Part shown: piece after piece, positions 32,854 through 42,136 of the stretch | Position numbering within the stretch: position 1 is the first letter of the stretch | Layout: every line of letters starts with the position of its first letter | Notes under the pieces: generated by a model | What the model was told of the DNA's origin: nothing | Databases searched by the model: none | What the model saw: the letters and a program-made list of their open reading frames with translations, nothing else | Program-made: the position numbers and the translations under genes | Assembly (NCBI RefSeq): GCF_030287445.1 | Contig: NZ_JASVWB010000003.1 | Location: 1-64,000 of the forward strand | DNA length: 64,000 nt | From: Streptomyces sp. ALI-76-A | GTDB taxonomy: Bacteria; Actinomycetota; Actinomycetes; Streptomycetales; Streptomycetaceae | Direction: 5' to 3'

Positions 32854-33172
32854 GCGCTGCCACTCCGGGGCCTGATGCCAGTCGTCGTGGGGTCGTCCTC
32901 GCCCTGATCGACGATGTCATACTCCCGGGTGCCGGTGGACGGCGTTGCTGCAGCACAGAGCGTGGAGCAAGAGGGCGTGCTGGGCGAGATCAGGGGTGGC
33001 CACGTCCGCTTCGCCGACGCTCGCGGCGCGAAGGCCCACAGAGGTTCCAGCGCCCATCACTCGGGCCTCGGGCAGGTAGTACCAATTCGGCCGTCGCGCG
33101 CCAGGTGCTGCTATGGCGAGGTGTAGGCGTACAGACGATCGCGGAGGTCCGCGCCTCCTGACCGGGGTACGG

Positions 33173-33206
33173 CCGGGTGACCCTCCCGGCCGGGAGGGTC
33201 ACCCGG
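33173..33206 (-). terminator. Perfect 34-bp palindrome after the serine hydrolase gene
   Basis: Two 17-bp arms meet without a loop (each contains GGGTGACCCTCCCGG or its complement). It lies 21 bp past the stop of the minus-strand hydrolase gene. Confidence 0.65.
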
Positions 33207-33226
33207 TTCGCCACCGGCTACCTCCC

Positions 33227-34456
33227 TCACCTCGCGGCGGGCTGGCTCGGCAGGTTGAACACGTGGTCCGGGGAAATGATCTTCGTGAGGGCGTCGCCGA
33301 AGAGGGTGCTGGGCTCCTCGTTCTTGTAGTTGATGTCGGTGTTCAGGAGGACGACGACGGTGGCCTGGGCCGACGGCAGGTAAATGGTCAGCGACTCGTA
33401 GCCCGGCAGCGAGCCGTTGTGGCCGATCCAGCCCTGCACGTCGAAGATGCCGAGACCGTATCCGGCGCCGGGGATCGGCGTCTTCGGTGTGATCAGCCGT
33501 TCCTTCTGCGTGTCGGGGCTGATCAGCCGTTCGCCGTCCGGGAGTCGGCCGGTGGCCACGGTCCGCGCCCAGAGCCGCAGGTCGTCCAGGGTGGAGATCA
33601 TCGCGCCGGCGGCCCAGCCCCAGGAGGGGTTCCAGTCGGCCGTGTCCTCGACCGCGCCGTTCGCGGTCTGGTTCGTGTAGCCCTGGGCGTGCGGCTGCGG
33701 GAACTCGTTGCCGGTGGGGAAGCTCGTGTCGTCCAGGCCGGCCGGATCGAGGATGTGCTCCTGGATGTAGTCCGCGAGGCTCTGCCCGCTGATCTTCTCG
33801 ACGAGCAGGCCGAGCAGGACCAGATTGGTGTTGGAGTAGTAGAACTCGGCGCCGGGCTGGAACAGCACGGGGTGCTTGAAGGCGTAGTCGAGCAACTGCT
33901 GCGGGGTGAAGGGGCTTTGGGGATCGGACGTCAGTGCCTTGAAGAAGGCGTCGTCCTGCGAGTAGTTGAACAGCCCGCTGCGCATGCCGGCCAGCTGCCG
34001 CAGGGTGATCTTGTCGCCGTTCGGCACGCCGTCGATGTACTTGTCGATGGTGTCGTCGAGGCCGATCTTCTTCTCGTCGACCAGTTTCAGCACGGCCGTG
34101 ACGGTGAACGTCTTCGTCTCGCTGCCGATCCGCATGAAGAGGTTCGGGGTCATCTTCCGGCCGGAGTCCTTGTCGGCGACCCCGAAGGACTTCACGTGCT
34201 CGCCCTTGTCGGGGGTCCACACGCCAACAGACACGCCGGGGATGTTCGCCTGCTTCATGACGCGCCGCACGGCCTGGTCGATCTGCTGTTTGACCGCGGG
34301 TGTGAGGTCGCGGACCTCGTCCCCGGAGGGCGTCGGGGAGGGGGCCGCGGCGAGGGGGGCCGCCCCCGCCGTGCCGCCCGCGACCGGCACCACCAGGGCG
34401 CCCACGGCGGCCGCGACGACGGCTCCTCTGGACAGACGGACACACGGATGCGTCAT
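33227..34456 (-). CDS. Secreted serine hydrolase (beta-lactamase class C / D-Ala-D-Ala carboxypeptidase family)
   Basis: ATG 34456 gives 409 residues beginning with a signal peptide (MTHPCVRLSRGAVVAAAVGA, cleavage likely near AGAAP at 30-33). The catalytic motifs are complete: S112-E-T-K115 (SxxK), Y207-S-N209 (YxN) and H346-N-G348 (HxG in place of KTG). These are typical of Streptomyces R61-type DD-peptidases and esterases, so it acts outside the membrane on peptidoglycan stems or ester/amide substrates. There is no C-terminal membrane anchor, so it is probably released. The gene is intact and followed by a perfect palindrome. Confidence 0.92.
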   Translation of the reverse strand: MTHPCVRLSRGAVVAAAVGALVVPVAGGTAGAAPLAAAPSPTPSGDEVRDLTPAVKQQIDQAVRRVMKQANIPGVSVGVWTPDKGEHVKSFGVADKDSGRKMTPNLFMRIGSETKTFTVTAVLKLVDEKKIGLDDTIDKYIDGVPNGDKITLRQLAGMRSGLFNYSQDDAFFKALTSDPQSPFTPQQLLDYAFKHPVLFQPGAEFYYSNTNLVLLGLLVEKISGQSLADYIQEHILDPAGLDDTSFPTGNEFPQPHAQGYTNQTANGAVEDTADWNPSWGWAAGAMISTLDDLRLWARTVATGRLPDGERLISPDTQKERLITPKTPIPGAGYGLGIFDVQGWIGHNGSLPGYESLTIYLPSAQATVVVLLNTDINYKNEEPSTLFGDALTKIISPDHVFNLPSQPAAR

Positions 34457-34856
34457 GGGCTCACTCCCGCCAGGAGACTTCGCCGCAGGCCACAGCCGCA
34501 CCAGGGGCACGGGCCGCGCGCGGCCCCTCTCCCCCAGCATAGGAGCGCGGTCTGGCCCCCGCCCGTCGGCGGCCCGGCCCCTGCGTCTGGACCGGACCGC
34601 GTCCGCGCGCGGACCCCCCGGGCGGTGTCACCGACATCCGGGCCCTGGCCGACCGCCATCGCCATCGCCATCGGGGGAGCGTGATCCGCGCGCCCCGTAT
34701 CTCCTGGCCCTGATTCATGAGGTGGGCTCGACCTGTCCGGTCGCGCGCTCCGACGACGGCGTGGTGGGCCGCCTCACCGGTTGCGTCACCCGCACCGCTT
34801 CGGGCTGCGCCCGCGTGGTCGCCACCCGCGAAGACGGCCGCGGCCAGGGCTCGGCC

Positions 34857-34899
34857 GCGCCCTGCGCGGGCCGCCCGCGGGGCGGCCCGCGCAGGGCGC
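34857..34899. terminator. Perfect 19-bp GC hairpin in a gene-free stretch
   Basis: Arms 34857-34875 and 34881-34899 are exact complements around CGCGG. It lies about 110 bp beyond the stop of the minus-strand gene at 35011. The rest of 34457-35010 shows no gene. Confidence 0.5.
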
Positions 34900-35010
34900 C
34901 GTCCGCCTCAAGGCCATGCGGCGACCGGAGCGCGGCTTCGTGGGTGGCGGGAGCGGCCCCGGGGCCGGGCAGACGGTTCGGGGCCCCTCGTCTGCGTACC
35001 CGTGGCGCCG

Positions 35011-35418
35011 TCAGGCGGGCGTACCGCGCGTCTGGTTGGGGCGGGCGGTCACTGCGTCGTTGGCCCGCTCGAGCAGGGCGCGGGCCAAGTGGGTGGCGTG
35101 GGCGGCCTCTTCCAGCAGGCGCATGGTGTGCCGCAGCGCGGTGGCCAGGTCTTGGTCCATGACCAGGACACCTGCTCCCATCAGGTCGTCCAGCAGCAGT
35201 CGTTCCACGCGGTCGGCCAGATGCGGCAGGTCCCGGCCCGCTTGGTCCGGTCCGGCGAAGACCTGGGTGACGGCGTCCGCCAGCCCGTGTCGGAGGCTGT
35301 GGACGTCCATCGAGGTCCGCTGCAAGTAGCCCGCCAGGTCGGAGCGGTCGACACAACCGGCTCCCTGCTCAGCCCGGCTCTGCCGATATGCAAAGGTCGA
35401 TTCGGTCATACCGGGCAT
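35011..35418 (-). CDS. Hypothetical helical protein
   Basis: ATG 35418 (or 35409) gives 135 residues. It is mostly helical and charged (LAGYLQRTSMDVHSLRHGLA; LADRVERLLLDDLMGAGVLV; LRHTMRLLEEAAHATHLARA), with no signal, membrane segment or motif that I know. The ribosome site is weak. A four-helix cytoplasmic protein is the likely shape. Confidence 0.5.
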   Translation of the reverse strand: MPGMTESTFAYRQSRAEQGAGCVDRSDLAGYLQRTSMDVHSLRHGLADAVTQVFAGPDQAGRDLPHLADRVERLLLDDLMGAGVLVMDQDLATALRHTMRLLEEAAHATHLARALLERANDAVTARPNQTRGTPA

Positions 35419-35472
35419 CTTTCTGGGAAGCGGAAGCGTGCGGCGGGACCGGCGCGTCCGGCGGGTGGGTGT

Positions 35473-35706
35473 TCACTCGTTCACCCCGGGGGCATCAGCG
35501 GCCATGAGCAGCACGCGGGGCATGCCTTCCAGCCCAGCGGCATCAGTCGGCCTGGCGCTGTCAGGGGGATCGCGCTTGTGTGTTGGCGGCTGGAGCTTGC
35601 CGTCATCTGTCGCTCTCGGGCGGGGGAAGAGGTGGTCCTCGAGAGCGTCCATGGCGAAGATGAACGCCATCATCAGGGCGGGCATGAGCAGGACGAGCAG
35701 GATCAC
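35473..35706 (-). CDS. Small single-span membrane protein
   Basis: I start at GTG 35706 because GGGAGG lies 5 nt upstream. The 77-residue product is one N-terminal membrane helix (VILLVLLMPALMMAFIFAMD) followed by ALEDHLFPRPRA and a polar tail. Streptomyces encode many such short proteins of unknown role. Confidence 0.6.
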   Translation of the reverse strand: MILLVLLMPALMMAFIFAMDALEDHLFPRPRATDDGKLQPPTHKRDPPDSARPTDAAGLEGMPRVLLMAADAPGVNE

Positions 35707-36268
35707 AGGACCTCCCGGGGAAGGTCGGTCTGTGGAGCCGATGGTGCCGCTTCTCAGGATGGGGCCGAACGGCGTAGTGCGCATGTCATGCGCCTTGGCG
35801 CAGCGTCGCCGCTGCTGGGTCGGGCCGTCGTCAGTGCGGCGACGTCAGGCCGGGCGCCTCGGCGCGGGAGTGGTCAGGGCGGGCGCGGTGCCGGCGTGCG
35901 GGCTGGCGCCACCGCCCGGCGGCATCGCGGGCGACATCGACCCCGCCTTCCAGCGCCAGCTCCGGTTCCACCAGCGTGACGTCCAGCGTCGCCCGGCTGT
36001 CTCACCCGGTGGAATACGACCAGCCTGTCCATGGATGACCGTGCCGCGCCGGGGCGAGTAGCCCGGCGGCCGTGCTGCTCGCGGTCTGGGCGAGAGTGCT
36101 GGTGCGGCCGGCGTAACTATCGGTGCCGCCGCCGCGCTGCTAACGGCGGCGGTACCAGGGCTTGCCCGCGAGGCGACAGACGGGTCGGTGAGCCCGCCAT
36201 CCAGCCTGATCCGCAGTGCAGGGATGTGCCAGCGGGACACGGCCGAATGATCCAAAGGGTCCGGATGA

Positions 36269-36383
36269 GCGCCGTTGACTGCTCGCGTGACACGGACAGT
36301 CGAGTGCCTCATCCATTCACCTGACGTGCCTTCACCCGGATACCCGCCTGGGTGGTGGCGCGCGCACATCTGGGTTGACGTTA
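36269..36383 (-). repeat. 115-bp dispersed repeat, copy 1 (inverted relative to copy 2)
   Basis: Read on the minus strand this matches 48592-48706 with about 4 differences in 107 compared positions, then fades. Between the two copies lie 12 kb of mobile DNA. Here it lies just upstream of the secreted repeat-protein gene. It has no convincing ORF. Confidence 0.75.
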
Positions 36384-36457
36384 GCCACGTCGCCGCCGCG
36401 GTTTCCACCAGCCGACAGCACGTCAGCTGACGCAGGCTGCGACGGAAGGAATGACGC

Positions 36458-37045
36458 ATGCGTTCTGCCCGCACTCTCCTCGCCGCGGCCGCGGCCACGG
36501 CTGCCCTCGCCATCGCAGCCCCTGGCGCCTACGCCTCCAGCACCGGTGACGGGGACAAGGACGACCACTCCTACAGCAGCGACCACGAGTACAAGAAGGA
36601 CGAGCACAAGAAGGACGAGTACAAGGACGCCGGTGGTGAGCACGACAAGCCGAAGGGGGGCGTGCACACCGGTGGGGGCCTGTTCGCCACGGTTGGCGGT
36701 GACGACTGGGACAAGAAGGAGGAGTACAAGGACGAGCACAAGAAGGACGAGTACAAGGACGCCGGTGGTGAGCACGACAAGCCGAAGGGGGGCGTGCACA
36801 CCGGTGGGGGCCTGTTCGCCACAGTTGGCGGTGACGACTGGGACAAGAAGGACGACACCGAGTACAAGAAGGACGAGTACAAGGACGCCGGTGGTGAGCA
36901 CGACAAGCCGAAGGGCGGCATGCACACCGGTGGCGGCGGTCTTGCCTCCTCCGGCTCGACGGCTGTCGGCGGACTCGCGCTTCTGGGCGGCCTGGGGGCA
37001 GGCGCGTACGTGCTGCGCCGACGCATCGCCCGTGGCGCTGCCTGA
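36458..37045 (+). CDS. Secreted repeat protein, probable class F sortase-associated surface protein
   Basis: ATG 36458, with GGAAGGAATG close upstream, gives 195 residues. A signal peptide (MRSARTLLAAAAATAALAIA, cleavage near AYAS) is followed by three ~44-residue repeats rich in Lys, Asp and Glu (EYKKDEHKKDEYKDAGGEHD, then KPKGGVHTGGGLFATVGGDD). A C-terminal membrane helix ends in RRR (GLALLGGLGAGAYVLRRRIA). The HTGGG-rich repeats and the C-terminal helix with a positive tail are what I recall of Streptomyces proteins encoded beside class F sortases. The next gene is such a sortase, now truncated. I do not see a clean LPxTG motif, so anchoring is inferred. Confidence 0.75.
   Translation: MRSARTLLAAAAATAALAIAAPGAYASSTGDGDKDDHSYSSDHEYKKDEHKKDEYKDAGGEHDKPKGGVHTGGGLFATVGGDDWDKKEEYKDEHKKDEYKDAGGEHDKPKGGVHTGGGLFATVGGDDWDKKDDTEYKKDEYKDAGGEHDKPKGGMHTGGGGLASSGSTAVGGLALLGGLGAGAYVLRRRIARGAA
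36599..36970 (+). repeat. Tandem coding repeats, period 132 and 126 bp
   Basis: The unit starting GACGAGCACAAGAAGGACGA occurs at 36599 and 36731, nearly identical for ~120 bp. A third, shorter copy with the shared AAGGACGAGTACAAGGACGC begins at 36869. Near-identity at DNA level implies recent duplication or ongoing recombination. Confidence 0.85.
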
Positions 37046-37163
37046 CTCCCTGACGCGGGTACCGCGTGCGGCAGGCAGCGTTCCGCTCCGCAGCCTCAGC
37101 CGCACGCGGCACTGCGCCTGACCTACGTGTATCCGCGTTTCGCTGACTGAGGTGCGCTGCGGC

Positions 37164-37672
37164 ATGACGATCCGTTCATTCGTTCACTCGGGGAGATCCC
37201 GGCGGCCCGGTATGCCGCAGCGCCTTCTGCTGGCCGTACTCACGCCGCTCGTCCTGATCGCGGTTGCGGCCGGTTTAACCGGCCCGGACAGCCAGGTCTC
37301 ACTGCCTGCTCCAGCGCCCGCGGTGAGCCTGCGCGCGCCGTCCGTACCGAAGCCCAAGTCCACGGCTGCGCCACGCAGCCCGACACTGCCCCGTTCGGCT
37401 CCCGTGCGTCTGCTCATTCCGAGTATCGGGGTGGACGCGCCCTTTACCGGCCTGGCCATCGGTCCCTCCGGCCAGCTGAACGCGCCACCGGCTGACGACA
37501 CGGACCTGGTCGGCTGGTTCACTGACGGTCCCTCGCCGGGAGAGCGTGGCACCGCGATCGTCGCCGGCCACCTCGATACCAAAACCGCGCCCGCTGTCTT
37601 CGCGAACCTCAGCAGCCTGACCCCAGGCAAGGGGATCCGCATCATCCGTGCAAACGGCAGGACCGTGACTTT
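37164..37672 (+). pseudogene. Class F sortase truncated by IS3 (catalytic Cys missing)
   Basis: ATG 37164 (or 37212) leads into a membrane helix (QRLLLAVLTPLVLIAVAAGL) and the sortase core VRLLIPSIGVDAPFTGLAIG, ADDTDLVGWFTDGPSPGERG and AIVAGHLDT (catalytic His). It breaks off at GRTVTFD where the IS3 left end begins. The TLxTC region with the catalytic Cys and the final Arg are absent, and no remainder is found beyond the IS right end at 42473. It cannot be active. It was paired with the secreted repeat protein just upstream. Confidence 0.82.
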
Positions 37673-37724
37673 TGACCTTCCCCTCGTAGCGTAGAGACCC
37701 TGACTGCAGGGGAAGTTGAGGGTC

Positions 37725-38015
37725 ATGGCAGGCAAAAGGCGGAAGTTCGACGCGGAGTTCCGTGAGGGGGCTGTGCGGATCGTCGCCGAGACCGGCAAGC
37801 CGATCGCGCAGGTCGCGCAGGATCTCGGGATCAACGAGACCACGCTGGCGAGCTGGGTGTCGCGGGCCCGAAGGGCCGGCGGGGCCACGGCGACGGGTGA
37901 GAGCGAGGAGCTCGCGCGGCTGCGGCGGGAGAACTCACAGCTGAAGAAGGACAACAAGGAGCTGGCCATGGAGCGTGATGTGCTCAAACGCTGCATGGTC
38001 TTGTGGGTGAAGTAG
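37725..38015 (+). CDS. IS3 OrfA (helix-turn-helix)
   Basis: ATG 37725, about 96 residues: KRRKFDAEFREGAVRIVAET, AQVAQDLGINETTLASWVSR (HTH) and a leucine-zipper-like end (ELARLRRENSQLKKDNKELA). This is the standard IS3 OrfA; its 3' end overlaps orfB. Confidence 0.9.
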   Translation: MAGKRRKFDAEFREGAVRIVAETGKPIAQVAQDLGINETTLASWVSRARRAGGATATGESEELARLRRENSQLKKDNKELAMERDVLKRCMVLWVK

Positions 38016-38638
38016 CTGTGGCGGAACCGGCGTTGCTCGTCGGGATGATCAGCGACCAGAAGACCGTGCACAGCATTCCGCACCGCACCTCCTGTCGGGC
38101 CCTGGGCGTGTCGGAGGCGTGGTTCTACAAGTGGCGCCGCAGGCCGTCCGAGCCGACGAAACGCGAGACCAGGCGAGCCGTGCTGGCCGAGCGAATCCGC
38201 TACTTCTTCGACTGCTCCGGCCGGACGTACGGCTCGCCGAGGATCACGCTGGATTTGTGGGAGGAGGGCTGGCAGGTGTCGCAGAACACCGTCGCCGAGA
38301 TCATGGCCGAACTCGGCCTGCAGGGCCGCAAGCCGCCTCGCCGGCGCCGCTCGCTCACCCGCCCCGGCAAGCGAAAGACCGCTCCTGACCTGGTGCGACG
38401 CAAGTTCGACGCCATCGCTCCCAACGTCTTGTGGTGGGGTGACATGACGGAGATCGAGACCGGCGAGGGCAAGCTCTACCTCGCATCCGTCCACGACGCC
38501 TTCTCCCGCCGCGCCCTTGGCTATGCGATGGGCGCGCGGCACGATGCCGCGCTGGTCAGCGCCGCCCTGCAGATGGCGATCGCGACCCGGGGCGGCCAGG
38601 TCGACGGGGTCATTTTCCACACGGACCGCGGCAGCGAA
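38003..38638 (+). pseudogene. IS3 OrfB transposase, 5' part
   Basis: The first 212 codons carry HTH_21 (SCRALGVSEAWFYKWRRRPS, IRYFFDCSGRTYGSPRITLD) and the rve core (APNVLWWGDMTEIETGEGKL, first Asp; VDGVIFHTDRGSE, second Asp). It is cut after GAA (38638) by the IS30 element. The remainder is at 42137-42442 in the same frame, so loss of the IS30 would restore it. Confidence 0.85.
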
Positions 38639-38687
38639 GGTGAATTCAACTGGTCGTCGCAACACTTTGATCTCGGAGGTGTGCGAC

Positions 38688-39488
38688 GTGGCCACGGCGG
38701 ACTGGAGTTTGAAGACCAGCGATGTCCCGGAGGGTCGGCGTCGGCAGTGGCGCGCTGATCGTGCGTTGCGGCCGGCGATGCGTTCGCCGGGGAGGCCTGA
38801 TCCGTCTCGAGTCGTGCAGCGCCAGTTCTGGCGGCTGATCGCCACGGGGGTCACCACGGTGGAGGCGTCGTTGGCGGTCGGCGTGTCGTGGCCGGTGGGT
38901 GCGAGGTGGTTTCGTCACGCTGGCGGCATGCCTCCGATCTCGTTGGCCGAGCCCACGGGCCGGTACCTCGCGTTCGAGGAGCGCGAGGAGATCGCGATCC
39001 TCAGGGCGATGAACAAGGGCGTGCGCGAGATCGCCCGCGCCCTGGGGCGTGACCCCGGAACGATCTCTCGCGAACTGCGCCGCAACGCCGCCACGCGCGG
39101 CGGCAAGCAGGAGTACCGCGCGACGGTCGCCCAGTGGAAAGCACAGCAGGCCGCCAAGCGCCCGAAGACCGCGAAACTCACAGGCAACGACAGGTTGCGT
39201 GAGTACGTACAGGACCGGCTCGCCGGCAGCGTCCGCCGCCCCGACAACACGATCGTCACCGGGCCCAGGACGCCTGCATGGAAGGGGCTGAACAAGCCGC
39301 ACCGGCAGGACAGACGATGGGCGACGGCATGGAGCCCGGAGCAGATCTCGCATCGACTCCATGTCGACTTCCCCGATGATGGGTCCATGCGCATCAGCCA
39401 CGAAGCGATCTACCAGGCGCTGTTCATCGAAGGCCGTGGCGCGCTCAAGCGGGAACTGGTCACGTGTCTGCGCACCGGCCGGGCGCTG
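38688..39488 (+). pseudogene. IS30-family transposase, 5' part
   Basis: GTG 38688 lies behind GGAGG. The 267 codons hold the IS30 HTH region (YLAFEEREEIAILRAMNKGV, REIARALGRDPGTISRELRR) and the start of the catalytic domain (WSPEQISHRLHVDFPDDGSM, RISHEAIYQALFIEGRGALK). It stops at RTGRAL because of the IS256 insertion; the rest is at 41489-42126. Confidence 0.85.
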
Positions 39489-39609
39489 AGCAATGCTCGA
39501 TACCTGTGGATCAGTCCCGGGTGGCACGCGGAGGGCGTACCTTCCCGAATGATCCTGTGATGGTCACCGAGTAGGCCCGCGTTGGCGCGCGGGTCGGGAA
39601 GGTACGTCC

Positions 39610-40860
39610 GTGCTCAGCGTAGTCACCGAGGATGGCTCCACTCAGTCCGGTTCCCTGATCGACGAGATCGTCCGTGAGGGCGCCAGGCGGATGCTCGCCG
39701 CGGCACTGGAGGCAGAAGTCAACCAGTACATAGCCGAGTTGGCTGCCGAGACCGATGAGGCAGGCCGACGGCTGGTGGTCCGCAACGGCCATCACCGGCC
39801 CAGGACCGTCGTCACTGCCGCTGGCCCGGTCGAGGTGCGGGCACCGCGGGTGAACGACCGCCGCGTGGACGAGGCCACCGGCGAGCGCAAGCGGTTCTCC
39901 TCCAAGATCCTGCCGCCGTGGTGCCGCAAGTCGCCGAAGATCTCCGAGGTGCTGCCGCTGCTCTACCTGCACGGACTGTCGTCCGGGGACTTCGTGCCCG
40001 CGCTGGAGCAGTTCCTCGGCTCGACGGCCGGTCTGTCGTCGGCGACGGTGACCCGGCTGACGCGGCAGTGGGGCGATGACCATGCCGCCTTCCAGGCCAG
40101 GGACCTGTCAGACCGCGATTTCGTCTACGTGTGGGCCGACGGCGTGCACCCCAAGGTGAGGCTCGGGCAGACGCACTCGTGCGTACTGGTCCTGCTCGGC
40201 GTCCGCCTGGACGGCACCAAGGAACTGATCGCGCTGGCGGAGGGCCTGCGCGAGTCGACCGAGTCGTGGGCGGACCTGCTGCGTGACTGCCGCAGGCGTG
40301 GCATGCGCGACCCCGAGCTGGTGGTCGGCGATGGCGCGATGGGCCTGTGGAAGGCGCTGGCCGAGGTCTTTCCGGCCGCCCGTCATCAGCGGTGCTGGGT
40401 TCACAAAGCCCGCAATGTCACGAACTGCCTGCCGAAGTCCGCACAGCCGGGCGCGACGAAGGCGATGCAGGAGATCTACAACGCCGAGGACCGCGCCCAC
40501 GCCGAGAAGGCGATCGATGTGTTCGCCCGCACCTACGGCACCAAGTGGCCCAAGGCCGTCGCGAAGATCACCGACGACCGGGAGGAACTGCTGGCGTTCT
40601 ACGACTTCCCTGCCGAGCACTGGATCCACCTGCGGACCACGAACCCCATTGAGTCGACATTCTCCACGGTCAAGCTCCGCACCAAGGTCACCCGCGGGGC
40701 CGGCAGCCCCGCCGCCGCACTCGCGATGGTGTTCAAGCTCGTCGAGTCCGCCCAGGCCCGCTGGCGCGCGATCACCGGCGCCCACCTGGTGCCCCTTGTC
40801 CGTGCGGGAGCCAAATTCGAAAGCGGTGTGCTGGTCGAACGTGGCACGGTGGCGGCATGA
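39610..40860 (+). CDS. IS256 (mutator-like) transposase
   Basis: GTG 39610 with GGAAGG upstream; 416 residues. Catalytic landmarks are VYVWADGVHPKVRLG (Asp), LVVGDGAMGLWKALAEVFPA (Asp), RHQRCWVHKARNV and TNPIESTFSTVKLRTK (Glu). The family N-terminal motif RMLAAALEAEVNQYI and GHHRPRTVVTAAGPVEVRAP are present. It appears intact. The stop overlaps the kinase start (ATGA at 40857). Confidence 0.95.
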   Translation: MLSVVTEDGSTQSGSLIDEIVREGARRMLAAALEAEVNQYIAELAAETDEAGRRLVVRNGHHRPRTVVTAAGPVEVRAPRVNDRRVDEATGERKRFSSKILPPWCRKSPKISEVLPLLYLHGLSSGDFVPALEQFLGSTAGLSSATVTRLTRQWGDDHAAFQARDLSDRDFVYVWADGVHPKVRLGQTHSCVLVLLGVRLDGTKELIALAEGLRESTESWADLLRDCRRRGMRDPELVVGDGAMGLWKALAEVFPAARHQRCWVHKARNVTNCLPKSAQPGATKAMQEIYNAEDRAHAEKAIDVFARTYGTKWPKAVAKITDDREELLAFYDFPAEHWIHLRTTNPIESTFSTVKLRTKVTRGAGSPAAALAMVFKLVESAQARWRAITGAHLVPLVRAGAKFESGVLVERGTVAA

Positions 40861-41471
40861 ACCCGCCGCCCCTGTCTCGGACGTCCCCTCACCGCGGTCA
40901 GGTAATTGTCCTGACCGGGCCGCCCGGAGCCGGCAAGAGCACCGTGGCGCAGCTGCTGGCAGATCACCTGACTCCAAGCGTCCACCTGCACAGCGACGAT
41001 TTTTGGCGCTATATCAAGCAGGGCTGGATCGCGCCTTACCTGCCCGAAGCACACGAGCAGAACCAAGTAGTCCTGCAGGTACTGGTCTCAGCAGCGTTCG
41101 GCTACGCCGAGGGCGGATACCACGTGATCTGCGACGGCATCGTCGGACCCTGGTTCATCGACCTGTTCCGCGTGACGGCACGGGAGCGGGCCCTGCCGCT
41201 GAGCTACGTCATCCTTCGGCCGGACCAACACACCACACTGGAACGGGCAACGAGCCGGGCCGACGACGCTCTGACCGACCCCGAACCGATTCGCTCACTG
41301 CACAGCCAGTTCAGCAACCTGGGCCTCTATGAGGCCCACGTCCTGGATTCCACCACCCTGACCGCTGAGGCAACCGCCGACAGCATCCTGCAAGGCGTCG
41401 CGAGGGGCTCCTACCTCCTCAACCCGAGCGACAGCACCACCGATGCGAACGACTCGATCCACAACTCTTGA
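40857..41471 (+). CDS. P-loop kinase / AAA_33-type ATP-binding protein (IS256 passenger)
   Basis: The 204-residue product starts at an ATG inside the transposase stop (ATGA). Walker A is G21-PPGAGKS28; further elements are VHLHSDDFWRYIKQGWIAPY, GYHVICDGIVGPWFIDLFRV, LSYVILRPDQHTTLERATSR and a C-terminal ILQGVARG. This shape fits small-molecule kinases and chloramphenicol-phosphotransferase-like proteins; the substrate cannot be read. Location within the IS256 ends makes it a passenger gene co-translated with the transposase. Its stop overlaps the right inverted repeat. Confidence 0.82.
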   Translation: MNPPPLSRTSPHRGQVIVLTGPPGAGKSTVAQLLADHLTPSVHLHSDDFWRYIKQGWIAPYLPEAHEQNQVVLQVLVSAAFGYAEGGYHVICDGIVGPWFIDLFRVTARERALPLSYVILRPDQHTTLERATSRADDALTDPEPIRSLHSQFSNLGLYEAHVLDSTTLTAEATADSILQGVARGSYLLNPSDSTTDANDSIHNS

Positions 41472-41488
41472 CAATGGCTCGGGCGCTG

Positions 41489-42126
41489 CGGGTTCCCCGC
41501 GCACGGTCGCAGAACAACCGCAGGGGCATGTCACCGCGGACGTCGTCCTCAGCGAACGCCCCGCCGAGGCCGCAGACCGCGCGGTCCCCGGACACTGGGA
41601 AGGCGATTTGATCATCGGGACGGGCCGCTCCGCGATCGGCACGCTTGTCGAGCGCAGCAGCCGCTCCACACTCCTGGTACACCTGCCCCGGCTGGAGGGC
41701 TGGGGCGAAAGGACACCCGCGAAGAACGGCCCCTCGCTCGGAGGCTATGGCGCGATCGCGATGAACGCGGCGCTCACCACGTCGATGACGCACCTGCCCG
41801 AGCAGCTACGCAAGACCCTCACCTGGGACCGAGGGAAGGAACTCTCCGGCCACGCCCAGTTCGCTCTCGACACCGGGACGAAGGTGTTCTTCGCCGATCC
41901 GCACTCGCCCTGGCAACGACCGACAAACGAAAACACGAACGGGCTGCTGCGTCAGTACTTCCCGAAGGGCACCGACCTCTCCCGCTGGTCGTCCACGGAC
42001 CTCGAAGCCGTCGCCATGGCGATCAACAACCGGCCCCGCAAAGTCCTGGGTTGGCGGACACCGGCCGAGGTCTTCGAAGAACAGCTACGCTCGCTGCAAC
42101 AGCCCGGTGTTGCAACGACCGGTTGA
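41489..42126 (+). pseudogene. IS30-family transposase, 3' part (frameshifted)
   Basis: The sequence continues RVPRARSQNNRR directly after the IS256 duplication, then loses one G near 41525. It carries on in the next frame as GHVTADVVLSERPAEAADRA, VPGHWEGDLIIG (catalytic Asp), RSAIGTLVERSSRSTLLVHL and TWDRGKELSGHAQFALDTGT, then NENTNGLLRQYFPKG (catalytic Glu). So this IS30 is both interrupted and frameshifted. Confidence 0.8.
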
Positions 42127-42136
42127 ACTCGCCGAA

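Larger units (their letters stand above)
39489..41479 (+). mobile_element. IS256-family element (1,991 bp) with a passenger kinase gene
   Basis: A 9-bp duplication CGGGCGCTG flanks it (39480-39488 and 41480-41488). The ends are imperfect inverted repeats of about 26 bp starting AGC (both contain TGTGGATC; about 18 of 26 match). Inside are a full transposase and, overlapping its stop, a P-loop kinase gene whose stop is only 8 bp from the right end. The kinase is therefore part of the element, not a neighbour. Confidence 0.85.
38639..42133 (+). mobile_element. IS30-family element inside IS3 orfB, itself interrupted by IS256
   Basis: The ends pair over 27 bp with 4 mismatches (GGTGAATTCAACTGGTCGT against GGCGAGTTCAACCGGTCGT). 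GAA is duplicated at 38636-38638 and 42134-42136. Removal restores the OrfB motif DRGSE-YTSEAF. The transposase is split at 39488/41489 by an IS256-family insertion. Without that, the IS30 is about 1.5 kb. Confidence 0.85.

Noticed and set aside
36599..36970. CRISPR-like array
   Set aside because: The repeats are in-frame, much too long and without unique spacers; they encode the tandem HTGGG repeats of a secreted protein. No cas genes are present.
40857..41471. Kinase as a resident gene next to the IS256
   Set aside because: The 9-bp target duplications lie outside it and its start overlaps the transposase stop, so it is inside the element.
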